NCBI GenBank assembly: GCA_030740435.1
Contig: JASLXG010000149.1
Span: 1 to 51,435 of the forward strand
From: Alphaproteobacteria bacterium
Lineage (GTDB): Bacteria > Pseudomonadota > Alphaproteobacteria > UBA2966
Direction of reading: 5' to 3'
DNA length: 51,435 nucleotides
Every line of letters starts with the position of its first letter. Positions within the stretch are counted from its first letter, which is position 1. The notes below the pieces were generated by a model that saw only the letters and a program-made list of their open reading frames with translations, ran no database searches and had not been told where the DNA came from. The position numbers and the translations under genes are program-made. Shown here one piece after another: positions 1 through 7,889 of this stretch.

Positions 1-123
1 TTGGTCGAGAACTATTTCGCCAAGATCAAGGAATTCCGGGGCATTGCTACGCGCTACGACAAAACCGACACAAGCTATGCCGCAAACTTGAGCCTCGTCG
101 CCACCATCATTGATTTGCGTTAA
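1..123 (+). CDS. IS5-family transposase, C-terminal fragment (partial, starts before the window)
   Basis: Frame 1 is open from the first base to a TAA at 121-123 and encodes 40 residues beginning LVENYFAKIKEFRGIATRYD. The pattern VE-x-x-F-x-K-x-K-x-F-R-x-IATRYDK is the conserved end of the DDE transposase of IS5/IS427-type elements, including the late catalytic-region glutamate. The first base is not the true start. Whether the upstream part is intact cannot be seen. Confidence 0.75.
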   Translation: MVENYFAKIKEFRGIATRYDKTDTSYAANLSLVATIIDLR

Positions 124-137
124 TTGTCAACGGACCC
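1..137 (+). mobile_element. right end of an IS5-family (IS427-like) insertion sequence
   Basis: The window opens inside an insertion sequence. The transposase C-terminus runs to 123 and is followed by a short tail ending in ACGGACCC. Read on the minus strand the tail gives GGGTCCGTTGACAATT, which resembles terminal inverted repeats of the IS427 group of IS5 elements. The other end lies outside the window, so the boundary at about 137 rests on one terminus only. It directly abuts the CTAG border of the palindromic element at 135-312. Confidence 0.6.
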
Positions 138-312
138 TAGAGCAGCGCCCGGTTAGATTTACCCATTCTGATACCCTGCGGCGGGTCCTTTTGATCCGAG
201 GCGGCGTCGGCGGGCTTGCGTGTAGTCCCACTACACGCTGAGCCCACCTCCTACCCTCGGAGCAAAATGCCTCCGTCAGAATGGGTAAATCTAACCGGGC
301 GATGCTCTAGGG
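135..312. repeat. 178-bp palindromic MITE-like element with CTAG borders
   Basis: Arms 135-171 and 276-312 are inverted repeats of 37 bp with one mismatch. Outer ends read CCCTAGAGCA and TGCTCTAGGG. Between them lies a second perfect hairpin: a 9-bp stem 218-226 / 230-238 with a CCC loop (GTAGTCCCACTAC core). There is no coding capacity, so a transposase supplied in trans would be needed. TA at both borders is what an IS630/Tc1-type transposase leaves. The element supplies the stop codon of the minus-strand gene at 307-1341. Confidence 0.75.
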
Positions 313-1341
313 CGTGACGTTGAACGACAGCAGCACGAGATTGCCGTCGGCCAAAACATATGCGACGCGCGGCGTCGGATCGATCTCGCTGGCAAACACG
401 ACGATTTCGGAAGCGATTTCGGTTTCGTGGTCGACTCGTGCCAGTTCGGCGAAGCGACGGGCAAAACTGACGATGCGCAGGCTGCGCCTGTGGCTCGCCG
501 GCACCAACAGGTCATCGACGCTGTCGCCGTTGACGTCGAGGATGGCGGCCATGCCGAGCTGGCGCGAGCCCATGGCGTGGTTGGAAAAGCCGCCTTGCCG
601 CGCCACCGGCCTGAGCAGCCCGGCTTCGAGACGGTAGAGCGTGAGTTCGCCGCCGATGTGGGGCGTCACCACGGCTGCCACCTCGATGCGTCCGTCGCCG
701 TCGAAGTCGCCGGCGCCTATGGGATTGAGCCAGCGCCGGGGCCGGCCGATGGGCGGCGACTGGCCCAGCAGCCTGAGGCCGCCGACGCCCACCGTGTAGG
801 CCGCCAGGGCGGCGCCGCGCGCCAGGTAGGAGCGCACCACGACGAGGTCGTCCTGGCCGTTGCCGTCGACGTCGAGCAGCCTGGGCGCCAGGTCCTCGAA
901 GACTGAGCTCGGACCCAGCACGGTCTCCAGCCGGCGGCCGTCGGCCAGTTCCACCATCAGGCCGCCGGCCTCGATGGCATCGCCCAGCACACCGTGGTCG
1001 TAGCGCCCCGTGGGCCGGCTCAGCCAGGCCGCGCGGATGCGGCCCGGGCCCTGGCTGACGCTGCCCTGGGGCAGCATGCCGGGGCGCCCGGGCGCTGGGG
1101 CGCGGGGCTGGTCCTGGCTTTCGAAGGAGATTTTTCCCTGGTCGAGACGCAGCCGGGCCCAGCCGGCGCCCCCGTCGCCAGCCCTGCCGATCAGCGCCAG
1201 CCCGTCAAGATCGCTTTCCAGGCCGGCGACGGCAAAAGGCAGCGGCGCGCTCTCCTGCTTGAGCTGCAATTCAGCGCCCGCCGCCGGCAGTGCCAGCAGC
1301 CCCAGCAGCAGCGCCGCCAGCGCCTTTTCGTGCTGTCTCAA
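307..1341 (-). CDS. exported FG-GAP/VCBS repeat protein, C-terminus set by inserted element
   Basis: The 344-residue product has a signal peptide (residues 1-22, hydrophobic stretch ending LPAAGA). It has three calcium-binding FG-GAP-type loops: DVDGNGQDD at 157-165, DFDGDGRIE at 212-220 and DVNGDSVDD at 269-277, each followed by a hydrophobic strand. This suggests a periplasmic or surface beta-propeller; ligand unknown. The start is a TTG, placed just after the stop of the upstream L,D-transpeptidase-like gene, so the two are probably translationally coupled. The stop codon TAG is the CTAG of the palindromic element at 135-312, so the native C-terminus may have been longer. Function beyond this is not recognised. 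Confidence 0.75.
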   Translation of the reverse strand: MRQHEKALAALLLGLLALPAAGAELQLKQESAPLPFAVAGLESDLDGLALIGRAGDGGAGWARLRLDQGKISFESQDQPRAPAPGRPGMLPQGSVSQGPGRIRAAWLSRPTGRYDHGVLGDAIEAGGLMVELADGRRLETVLGPSSVFEDLAPRLLDVDGNGQDDLVVVRSYLARGAALAAYTVGVGGLRLLGQSPPIGRPRRWLNPIGAGDFDGDGRIEVAAVVTPHIGGELTLYRLEAGLLRPVARQGGFSNHAMGSRQLGMAAILDVNGDSVDDLLVPASHRRSLRIVSFARRFAELARVDHETEIASEIVVFASEIDPTPRVAYVLADGNLVLLSFNVTP

Positions 1342-1342
1342 T

Positions 1343-1864
1343 TTAGGGCTTCACTGCTGTGCTTTGGGGTTGGCCGGGCTCGACCGTCATCACCGTCCGC
1401 GGGCCGCAATGCGTCAACACCGCCAACAAGTCAGCCGACGCCAGGGCGACGCAGCCCTCGGTGGGGCCCCAATCGGGGCGGGCGACATGCAGGAAGATGG
1501 CGCTGCCCAGGCCCGGCACCACGGGATCGTCGTTGAAACCCAGCACCACGATGACATCGTAAAGCCCGTCTTCGCGCCAGAGTTCCTCGCAGCTTGCCGC
1601 GTAGGGCAGCCTCACCTGGCAATTGTAGGCCCCATCGTCGGCAGCGTCGCACCAGCCGTCTTGGGGGCTGAGCGGGACGGCTGCCAGGCCGCCGGCCGGA
1701 GCGGCCAGGCGGTCGGGCCGGTAGAGCAGCCGGCGCAGCGGCCAGGTGCCGGCCGGCGTGATGCCGTCGCCCTCACGCTTTTTCGTGGCTATGCCGCCGC
1801 GTCCCAGCGCACAGCGATAGCGCCGGCCGGCGCACTCCAGCACCTCGTCTCGAACCAGGATCAT
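1343..1864 (-). CDS. L,D-transpeptidase (YkuD/ErfK-type) catalytic domain protein
   Basis: The 173-residue protein consists almost only of a YkuD fold. The catalytic signature is HVARPDWGPTEGCVAL, with His126 and Cys138. It also has KREGDGITPAGTW at 29-41, typical of the compact YkuD family exemplified by proteins annotated as L,D-peptidoglycan transpeptidase YkuD. YkuD enzymes cross-link peptidoglycan stems through an acyl-Cys intermediate. No signal peptide is visible at this start, so export is unclear. It is the first gene of a two-gene minus-strand unit with the FG-GAP protein, with one base between stop and next start. The ATG at 1864 is the only good start. Confidence 0.85.
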   Translation of the reverse strand: MILVRDEVLECAGRRYRCALGRGGIATKKREGDGITPAGTWPLRRLLYRPDRLAAPAGGLAAVPLSPQDGWCDAADDGAYNCQVRLPYAASCEELWREDGLYDVIVVLGFNDDPVVPGLGSAIFLHVARPDWGPTEGCVALASADLLAVLTHCGPRTVMTVEPGQPQSTAVKP

Positions 1865-1896
1865 CGACGGAGTTTAGCGCCTGGTGTGGGCTGTTG

Positions 1897-3060
1897 CTAC
1901 GCGCCGCCCGCCTGGGGGGCGGCAAAAAGGCCGCGCAGACGCTGGTTGCTGCGGTAGGCCTCGTGGCCTTCATGGAGGCGCGGCCCGGGACCGGCGGCGG
2001 CCACAGGGGCGGCCACAGGGGCGGCCGGAAGGGCAGCCGGTGGCGCCGCCACGGGCGCGGCCGGCTGGCGCAGGTTGGGCAGGTAGGAGACGAAACTCGG
2101 CGCCCGGCCTGGGGGCGGCAGGGCCGAGGTGGTGATGCTTTCGGCCCCGGCCGTGGCCCCGGCCGGAGCACCATTCAAGGCCTGGGAGCGGCGCAACCGC
2201 GCCAGGCGCTCGGCGATGACACGCGGGTCCTCGCCGGTCAGCTTGGCCAGGCGGGCCGCCTTGGCCAGGTCGTCGTTGACGTAGCTGGCAGCCGATGGTG
2301 CGCCGCCGGCCAGGGCGGCGACGGCCTGGCCGGACTGCTTGGCGCTGCCGGGGCCGCCGGGGGCGCTTTGGGCGCGGCGCAGGTGGGCCAGGCGCTCGGC
2401 AATAATCCGCGGGTCGTCGCCGGTCAGCTTGGCCAGGCGGGCCGCCTTGGCCAGGTCGTCCTCGGAATAGACGGCGGCCGGAGCGGCTGCCGGAGCGGGC
2501 GCGGCAGCAGCCTGAGCAGGCGCTGGCGGGGGTGTCTTGGCAGCCACTGCGACGGCGGTGGAACCGCCCGTGGCGGTCGGCGGCTGGGCCGGATCGGCAT
2601 CGGGCCAAGCGCCGGCCACGGTCGTCGGGCTGGTGGCATCGCCGTTGTTGATGGCCCGGGCCAGGGCCGTGGTGGCGCTGCTGTCGCTGTCGAGCAGCGC
2701 GATCAGATGGCCGCCCAGGTCGCTGCCGGTGGTCTCGTCGACCGCCGTGTTGATCAGGGCCGCGACCAGGCCGAGCGGCCCGCCATAGAGACCGCCGCCC
2801 AGCATACGCGAGGCCGGGGCGATGTCGTCGCCGGTGACGGCACGGTAGAGCGAGGACAGGATGGGCACGTGCTGCAGCGGATTGACCAGATCGACCAGGT
2901 CGCCAAAGGTGAAGCCGTCCTCGCCCCAGAGGCCCGTTTCGGCACCGTCCGGGGTGTCGTCGAGACTGGCGAAGGCATCGGGGGCGTTGTTGGCGGCGTG
3001 GGCGAAGACATCGGTCTCGGCCGGAAAGACGTAGCTGGTGCTGGCGGGGTCGACGGTCAT
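1897..3060 (-). CDS. unknown protein with an NPLQH-type N-terminal domain and two copies of a 31-residue repeat
   Basis: Not assigned to a named family. Of 387 residues, the first 110 form a compact region with DLVDLVNPLQHVPILSSLYR and a glycine-rich stretch LGGGLYGGPLGL. A low-complexity Ala/Pro linker follows. Then come two near-identical segments, DDLAKAARLAKLTGDDPRII and DDLAKAARLAKLTGEDPRVI, each continuing AERLAxLRR, separated by another Ala/Pro linker. The end is Pro/Ala-rich. There is no signal peptide. The repeat looks like a short helical docking or oligomerisation unit. The ATG at 3060 has GAGGAG just upstream, and a possible sigma-54 promoter lies 23-38 bp above it, hinting at flagellar or nitrogen-linked control. 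Confidence 0.7.
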   Translation of the reverse strand: MTVDPASTSYVFPAETDVFAHAANNAPDAFASLDDTPDGAETGLWGEDGFTFGDLVDLVNPLQHVPILSSLYRAVTGDDIAPASRMLGGGLYGGPLGLVAALINTAVDETTGSDLGGHLIALLDSDSSATTALARAINNGDATSPTTVAGAWPDADPAQPPTATGGSTAVAVAAKTPPPAPAQAAAAPAPAAAPAAVYSEDDLAKAARLAKLTGDDPRIIAERLAHLRRAQSAPGGPGSAKQSGQAVAALAGGAPSAASYVNDDLAKAARLAKLTGEDPRVIAERLARLRRSQALNGAPAGATAGAESITTSALPPPGRAPSFVSYLPNLRQPAAPVAAPPAALPAAPVAAPVAAAGPGPRLHEGHEAYRSNQRLRGLFAAPQAGGA

Positions 3061-3082
3061 GGCGCTCCTCGGGTTTTGGTGC

Positions 3083-3098
3083 GCAATCCCCGCGCCAA
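3083..3098 (-). promoter_or_regulatory. candidate sigma-54 (-24/-12) promoter
   Basis: On the minus strand the sequence reads TGGCGCGGGGATTGCG. This has the GG and GC dinucleotides of the RpoN consensus (TGGCAC-N5-TTGC) at the correct spacing, 10 bases between them. Transcription would start near 3071, giving a leader of about 11 nt that contains the GAGGAG ribosome site. No enhancer site was identified. Confidence 0.4.
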
Positions 3099-3172
3099 GA
3101 ATTTTTGTGTAATATCAATGGATTAAGATTGCTTCAGGAGGGCAGAAAGTCCCTTTCCGGCAAGTTCTTCCG

Positions 3173-3208
3173 CCCCACCCGGCAAAGCCGGTGGCGGGCC
3201 GCTTTTTC
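3173..3208 (+). terminator. GC-rich hairpin followed by T run
   Basis: CCCACCCGGC-AAA-GCCGGTGGCGGG can fold into a long stem with an AAA loop and is followed by CCGCTTTTT in the plus direction. It lies between the repeat protein start and the ribA stop. The T run is on the plus side, so it does not obviously end ribA (minus). It could end an unseen plus-strand transcript. Confidence 0.35.
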
Positions 3209-3213
3209 GGCCT

Positions 3214-4329
3214 TTACAGCAGATGCCCCGAACGCTGGCGTTTGGTGGCCAGGTAGCGTTCGTTGTGGGCGTTGGCGGGAAAGGCGTGGGACACGCGTTC
3301 GCTGACTTCGATGCCGAAATTCTCCAGGCCCAAGACCTTTTGCGGGTTGTTGGTGAGCAGGCGCACGCGTTCGTACCCCAGCCCGCGCAGCATTTCGGCA
3401 GCCGCCAAAAAGAGCCGCTCGTCGGCCTCGAAACCGAGCCTCAGGTTCGCCTCGACGGTATCATAACCCTGATCCTGCAGGCGGTAGGCGCGCAGCTTGT
3501 TGACCAGCCCGATGCCGCGGCCTTCCTGCGGCAGGTAGAGCAGAACACCGCCCTCCTTGGCCAAGGCCTCGAGGGCACCGCGCAACTGCTGGCCACAATC
3601 GCAGCGCAGCGATTCCAGCAGATCGCCGGTAAAGCATTCGGAATGCAGCCTGACCAGCACCGGCTGGTCGCGCGGCGGCTCGCCGACCACGATGGCCAGG
3701 TGCTCGGCGCCGCCGTCGGGCGGCCGGAAGGCCACCACGCGGCAGTCCTCGGCCGCTGCCAACGGCACCCGGGCCGAGCTCACCTGGCGCAGCGCCCGGG
3801 CCGTGCCCGCCTCGTAGGCCTCGATCTCTCCGGCCGCCACCGCCAGCAGATCGTGCTGCACCAGCCAGGCCGGGTCGACCTTGTCGAGCGGCACCAGCAG
3901 CGCCGCCGGCAGCAGTCTCGCCAGCTTGATCAGCGCGATCGCCGCCAGCGCCGTCGCCGGGGTCCGGCGGATCACCTTGAAGGGGCCGCGCAAGGGGTGG
4001 TCGAGATCGGCGGCGGGATCGGCCAGGGCGCTGACCAGGGCGGCATCGAAGCGCGGCTCGTACTCGACCAGCACCACCGGCGCCACCTGCGGCCTGATTT
4101 TCAGCACCTGGGCCCGTTCGGCGGTCAACGCCAGTTGCACCTCGCCCAGCCGGGTCAGTTCGGCCAGGCCCTCTTCGCTGGCCTGTTCAGCCGCCAGCAC
4201 CACGTAAGGCTGGTCGCCGCCGACCACCACGGCCAGTCCGCGCCTGAGTTCACCGACGGCGCGCTCGACCGCACGGCGGCCGCGCCGGCCGCGGCCCGCT
4301 TGCGGGTCATCGCTGGCTGTCCTTGGCAT
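3214..4329 (-). CDS. ribA: GTP cyclohydrolase II with N-terminal RibB-like extension
   Basis: Opens the GTP imidazole ring in the first step of riboflavin synthesis. The C-terminal domain (about 195-371) carries the zinc cysteines C232, C243 and C245 in SECFTGDLLESLRCDCGQQL, the active-site stretch LPQEGRGIGLVNKLRAY and the late motif RLLTNNPQK. Residues 1-190 have a diverged 3,4-DHBP synthase-like or alphaproteobacterial RibA N-domain and lack clear RibB catalytic motifs, so DHBP synthesis is probably done elsewhere. The frame is open further upstream to 4662. I chose the ATG at 4329 because AGGAC precedes it and the upstream part is Arg-rich, antisense to the divergent gene, and unlike the family. 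Confidence 0.9.
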   Translation of the reverse strand: MPRTASDDPQAGRGRRGRRAVERAVGELRRGLAVVVGGDQPYVVLAAEQASEEGLAELTRLGEVQLALTAERAQVLKIRPQVAPVVLVEYEPRFDAALVSALADPAADLDHPLRGPFKVIRRTPATALAAIALIKLARLLPAALLVPLDKVDPAWLVQHDLLAVAAGEIEAYEAGTARALRQVSSARVPLAAAEDCRVVAFRPPDGGAEHLAIVVGEPPRDQPVLVRLHSECFTGDLLESLRCDCGQQLRGALEALAKEGGVLLYLPQEGRGIGLVNKLRAYRLQDQGYDTVEANLRLGFEADERLFLAAAEMLRGLGYERVRLLTNNPQKVLGLENFGIEVSERVSHAFPANAHNERYLATKRQRSGHLL

Positions 4330-4454
4330 GCTTCGTCCTGTGTCCTTTTCGGCGCTCAATAAACGCTCTCTGGCGTCTGGCCGCAAGAAAAAGAGCGCCC
4401 CTTGCCCGGGTACTCGCCAGGAGACACAATCCGCTCCAGTCAAGGGGACGAAAC

Positions 4455-5315
4455 ATGCTCTATCGCGATTACGATCAAGCCGGGCTCGACGCCCAATATA
4501 ACATGCGCCTGCAAAATCCCGACTTTCAGGACCATTTAGACGCCTGGGCCGAACGCAACGCCGCCACGCGAGGGCGCCTGGATGCCCGTCTCGACCTGGC
4601 TTATGGCTCCTCGATGGCGGAAACACTGGACGTATTCGTGCCGGCCGGCGCCTCAGATGCACCGCTTCACGTCTTCATCCACGGCGGTTACTGGCAGTCC
4701 CGCGACAAGCACGACTTTTCCTTCGTGGCCGACGGCCTGGTGGCCGCCGGGGCCATCGTCGTGGTGGTCAACTATGCCCTGGCGCCCACGGTCGGGATGG
4801 ACGAGATCGTGCGCCAGAACCGGGCCGCCGTAGCCTGGACCCGGCGCCACGCCGGCGACTTCGGCGGCGATGAAGAACGCCTTTACGTCTCGGGTCATTC
4901 CGCCGGCGGCCACCTGACGGCGATGCTGCTGGCCACCGACTGGCCCGCCTTCGATGGTCTACCGGCTGACACCGTCAAGGGTGGCCTGGCCATCAGCGGT
5001 CTTTACGATCTCGAAGCCATCCGGCTTTGCTATCTCAACGAGGTGCTGGGCATGGACGCCGCCGCGGCCGCCCGCCTCAGCCCCCTCGACATGGCGCCGG
5101 GCAGCGGCGCGTGCATCGTCGCCGTGGGCGGCGGCGAGACGGACGAGTTCCTGCGCCAATCATCGAGCTTCGCCGAGCGCTGGCGCCAGGCCGGCGCCAC
5201 GCTGGAGGAATTGGTGCCGCCGGGCCACAACCATTTCACCATCATGAACCTGCTGGCCGACAACGACGGCACGTTATGTGCCGCGGCTTGCCGCCAGATG
5301 GGCCTCACCGGATGA
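4455..5315 (+). CDS. alpha/beta hydrolase, kynurenine formamidase-like
   Basis: A 286-residue alpha/beta hydrolase of the arylformamidase (KynB/AFMID-like) group. The oxyanion motif HGGYW is at 76-80. The nucleophile elbow GHSAGG (147-152) places Ser149. Asp230 (GGGETDEF) and His260 (GHNHFTI) complete the triad. N-formylkynurenine hydrolysis is the best-known reaction of the HGGxW branch, but no other kynurenine gene is nearby, so the substrate is open. The ATG at 4455 follows AAGGGGAC. It is divergent from ribA across a 125-bp gap (4330-4454) in which I see no clear promoter pair. Confidence 0.85.
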   Translation: MLYRDYDQAGLDAQYNMRLQNPDFQDHLDAWAERNAATRGRLDARLDLAYGSSMAETLDVFVPAGASDAPLHVFIHGGYWQSRDKHDFSFVADGLVAAGAIVVVVNYALAPTVGMDEIVRQNRAAVAWTRRHAGDFGGDEERLYVSGHSAGGHLTAMLLATDWPAFDGLPADTVKGGLAISGLYDLEAIRLCYLNEVLGMDAAAAARLSPLDMAPGSGACIVAVGGGETDEFLRQSSSFAERWRQAGATLEELVPPGHNHFTIMNLLADNDGTLCAAACRQMGLTG

Positions 5316-5410
5316 GCTCAGATCGCCCCGGCGCGTCAGTTGTAAGTGCTTGAAATTTGTAGCAGTATCGGGTTACGAGGGGGCACGAAGCCAAGTCTCG
5401 GAAGGGCGCG

Positions 5411-6121
5411 ATGACAGCGGCCAAGAACGTTTTGCTGGTTGACGACGACGAGGCCCTGCGCCAGTCGCTGGCCGAGCAGTTGGATCTGCACGAGGAATTC
5501 GTTTGCGCCCAGGCGGCCACCGGCGGCGAGGGGCTGGAGTTGGCCAAGAGCGAGCACTACGACCTGATCCTGCTCGACGTCGGCCTGCCCGACCTCGACG
5601 GCCGCGAGGTCTGCCGCATGATGCGGCGGGGCGGCGTGCGGGCCCCGATCATCATGCTGACGGGATCCGATTCCGACGCCGATACCATCCTGGGGCTGGA
5701 ATCGGGGGCCAACGATTACATCACCAAGCCTTTCCGGCTGGGCGTCCTGGTGGCCCGCATGCGGGCCCAGTTGCGCCAGCACGAGCGGTCCGAGGACGCC
5801 GTCTTCACCATCGGCCCCTATTCCTTCCGGCCGGCCGCCAAGCTGCTCGTCGACGTCGACGTCGACAATGACGGTGCTGGAGGCCGGGGCAAGGTACGGC
5901 TGACCGAGAAGGAAACCGCCATCCTCAAGTACCTCTACCGCACCGGCCCCAAGGTGGTGGCCCGCGATACCCTGCTGGCCGAGGTCTGGGGCTACAACGC
6001 CGGCGTCACCACCCACACCCTGGAGACCCATATTTATCGCCTGCGCCAGAAGATCGAGCGCAATCCTTCCGAGGCCGTGCTGCTGGTAACCGAACCCGGC
6101 GGCTACCGCCTGGTGCCCTGA
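5411..6121 (+). CDS. OmpR-family response regulator (orphan)
   Basis: The 236-residue protein has a receiver domain (1-120) with the acidic pocket DDD at 11-13, phosphoacceptor Asp56 (LILLDVGLPD), Thr84 and Lys106. A winged-helix DNA-binding domain follows (about 140-236), with the usual ETHIYRLRQKIE recognition region and GGYRLV end. No histidine kinase lies beside it, so its partner kinase is elsewhere. An acidic insertion (VDVDVDNDG) sits between the domains. It is followed 87 bp later by an MBL-fold gene on the same strand and may belong to a signalling cassette ending with the adenylate cyclase at 7886. Confidence 0.92.
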   Translation: MTAAKNVLLVDDDEALRQSLAEQLDLHEEFVCAQAATGGEGLELAKSEHYDLILLDVGLPDLDGREVCRMMRRGGVRAPIIMLTGSDSDADTILGLESGANDYITKPFRLGVLVARMRAQLRQHERSEDAVFTIGPYSFRPAAKLLVDVDVDNDGAGGRGKVRLTEKETAILKYLYRTGPKVVARDTLLAEVWGYNAGVTTHTLETHIYRLRQKIERNPSEAVLLVTEPGGYRLVP

Positions 6122-6131
6122 GCGGCGGACT

Positions 6132-6149
6132 TAGGCCTTTCACGGCCTA
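6132..6149 (+). terminator. short hairpin after response regulator
   Basis: TAGGCC-TTTCAC-GGCCTA is a perfect 6-bp stem 11 bp after the stop codon of the response regulator. What follows (TATCTCTGG) is only weakly T-rich, so it may be a weak terminator or a processing site. Confidence 0.3.
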
Positions 6150-6208
6150 TATCTCTGGGGCAGAATGCAAACCGGTCGGTCTCGCAGACCTCGCACAAGG
6201 GGGGCCTT

Positions 6209-7042
6209 TTGACCTCATCGCAGGAATTTTCCGTGCGCTTCTGGGGCGTTCGAGGAAGCGTGGCGTGTTTCGATCCCTCGATAACGCGCTACGGCGGCAA
6301 TACCTCGTCGCTCGAGGTTTGGTGTGGCGATCAGGTATTGCTGCTCGATGCCGGCACCGGCATGCGCTATCTCGGCCAGGGGCTGGACCAGTCCAAGCCC
6401 ATCGAGGCCGACGTCTTCCTCACCCACACCCACTTCGACCACGTCTGCGGCCTGCCCTTCTTCGGCCCCTTCTTCAACCCGGCCAACCATTTCAAGGTCT
6501 GGGCCGGCCACTTGGTGCCCGAGCACACCATCCAGCAGGTGATCTCGGACATGATGATCGCGCCGCTGTTTCCGGTGCCGCCGGAGATCTTCGCCGCCAA
6601 TGTCGAGTTTTGCGACTTCAAGGCCGGTGAGACCATGGAACCCAGGCCCGGCATCACCTTGAAGACCTTGCCGCTCAACCATCCCAACCGGGCCACCGGC
6701 TACCGCGTCGAGTTCGCCGGGCGCTCATTCTGTTACGTCACCGACACCGAGCACGTGCAGGGCGAAACCGACGAGAACATCCTGGAATTCATCAAGGACG
6801 CCGACGTCGTCGCCTACGACGGCATGTACACCGACGACGAATTCCCCAAGTTCATCTCCTTCGGCCACTCGACCTGGCAGGAGGGGCTCAGGCTGTGCCA
6901 GGCCGCGGAGGTAAAAAAGTACGTGCTGTTTCACCACGAACCCAACCACGACGACGACTTCCTCGATGCCATCGGCGAAGAACTCGAGCGCCTGGCCCCG
7001 GGCTCGGTAGTCGCCCGCGAGGGGCTGGTGCTCGAGATTTGA
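6209..7042 (+). CDS. metallo-beta-lactamase-fold hydrolase (PhnP/RNase Z-like group)
   Basis: A 277-residue MBL-fold protein. It starts RFWGVRGSVACFDPSITRYG, typical of the COG1235-like group that includes phosphoribosyl cyclic phosphodiesterase PhnP. The metal motif HTHFDH is at 73-78. Further His/Asp ligand candidates are in NHPNR, YVTDTEH and FGHSTWQ. The family often cleaves phosphodiesters, including cyclic ones. This makes a cyclic-nucleotide or cyclic-phosphate substrate plausible given the adenylate cyclase two genes downstream, but that is inference. The start codon is TTG, supported by AAGGGGGG just upstream and by conservation of the N-terminus. Confidence 0.85.
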   Translation: MTSSQEFSVRFWGVRGSVACFDPSITRYGGNTSSLEVWCGDQVLLLDAGTGMRYLGQGLDQSKPIEADVFLTHTHFDHVCGLPFFGPFFNPANHFKVWAGHLVPEHTIQQVISDMMIAPLFPVPPEIFAANVEFCDFKAGETMEPRPGITLKTLPLNHPNRATGYRVEFAGRSFCYVTDTEHVQGETDENILEFIKDADVVAYDGMYTDDEFPKFISFGHSTWQEGLRLCQAAEVKKYVLFHHEPNHDDDFLDAIGEELERLAPGSVVAREGLVLEI

Positions 7043-7049
7043 GCCGGCC

Positions 7050-7889
7050 ATGAGGGGGCGCCGCCTGGCGCTCGGGCTGGCCACCCTGCTGGGCATCCGG
7101 CGCCAGGGCTTTTTCATTCCCTATCGCTATGCCGACCAATTGCCCGCGCCCGGCCGGCTGCCGCCCTACGCCGCCATGGCGGCGAGGCTGGCCCGGTGCA
7201 GCCCGGCCATGACCCAGGTACTCGACTGGATCAACGGCTATGCTGCCGATCTCGCGGCCATCGGCGGCCAGCCGCCGCCGGCACCACGTTGGGACCAGGA
7301 CTGGTTCCCCCGCCTCGACGCCGCCGCCGCCTACGCCCTGGTGCGCCAGCTGCGGCCCGGGCGCATCGTCGAGGTGGGCTCGGGCCATTCCAGCCGCTTC
7401 CTGGCCCGGGCCATCGCCGACCAGGGCCTGGCGACGCGGCACCTCGCCATCGACCCGGCGCCGCGGGCGGTGCTGCGGGGACTGGAAATCGAGCTTTTGC
7501 GCTCCACCTTGCAAGACGCCGGTCTGGCGCCCTTCGAGGCGCTCGAGCCCGGCGATTTCCTGGTCGTCGATTCGAGCCACATTCTGATGCCGGGCAGCGA
7601 CGTCGATGCGCTGCTGGGCCGCATCCTGCCGCTGCTGCCGGCTGGCGTCGTGCTTCATTTCCATGACGTCTTTTTGCCCGACGACTATCCCGCCGACTGG
7701 GCCTGGCGGGGCTATAACGAACAAAACGCCGTGGCGCCGCTGATGGCGGCCCATGAGGTGCTGTTCGCCAGTCATTTTGCGCTGGGCCACTTGGCCGCCG
7801 CCGAACGGCCGGCGATTAGCGGCCTGGAGCTGGTGCCAGGCGCCTTTGAGAGCAGCCTCTGGCTGCGGCTCCGGGGCGCCCCCTCATGA
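7050..7889 (+). CDS. class I SAM-dependent methyltransferase (Methyltransf_24-like)
   Basis: A 279-residue protein with SAM-binding motif I RIVEVGSGHSSRF at 105-117, an acidic strand end (HLAIDP), and VVDSSH and VLHFHDVFLPDDY later, as seen in class I methyltransferases that act on sugars or small molecules near surface-polysaccharide loci. The substrate cannot be inferred from the sequence. The gap from the MBL gene is 7 bp and the stop overlaps the cyclase start by 4 bp (ATGA), so the three are almost certainly co-transcribed. Confidence 0.8.
   Translation: MRGRRLALGLATLLGIRRQGFFIPYRYADQLPAPGRLPPYAAMAARLARCSPAMTQVLDWINGYAADLAAIGGQPPPAPRWDQDWFPRLDAAAAYALVRQLRPGRIVEVGSGHSSRFLARAIADQGLATRHLAIDPAPRAVLRGLEIELLRSTLQDAGLAPFEALEPGDFLVVDSSHILMPGSDVDALLGRILPLLPAGVVLHFHDVFLPDDYPADWAWRGYNEQNAVAPLMAAHEVLFASHFALGHLAAAERPAISGLELVPGAFESSLWLRLRGAPS

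Noticed and set aside
1010-1957. Long plus-strand frame over the FG-GAP and L,D-transpeptidase-like genes
   Set aside because: Composition is Arg/Pro/Ala-rich without motifs, as expected for antisense frames in high-GC genomes; the minus-strand genes have clear motifs.
3105-3305. Small plus-strand frame overlapping the end of ribA
   Set aside because: Overlaps ribA on the other strand, has no family features; likely a shadow of high-GC DNA.
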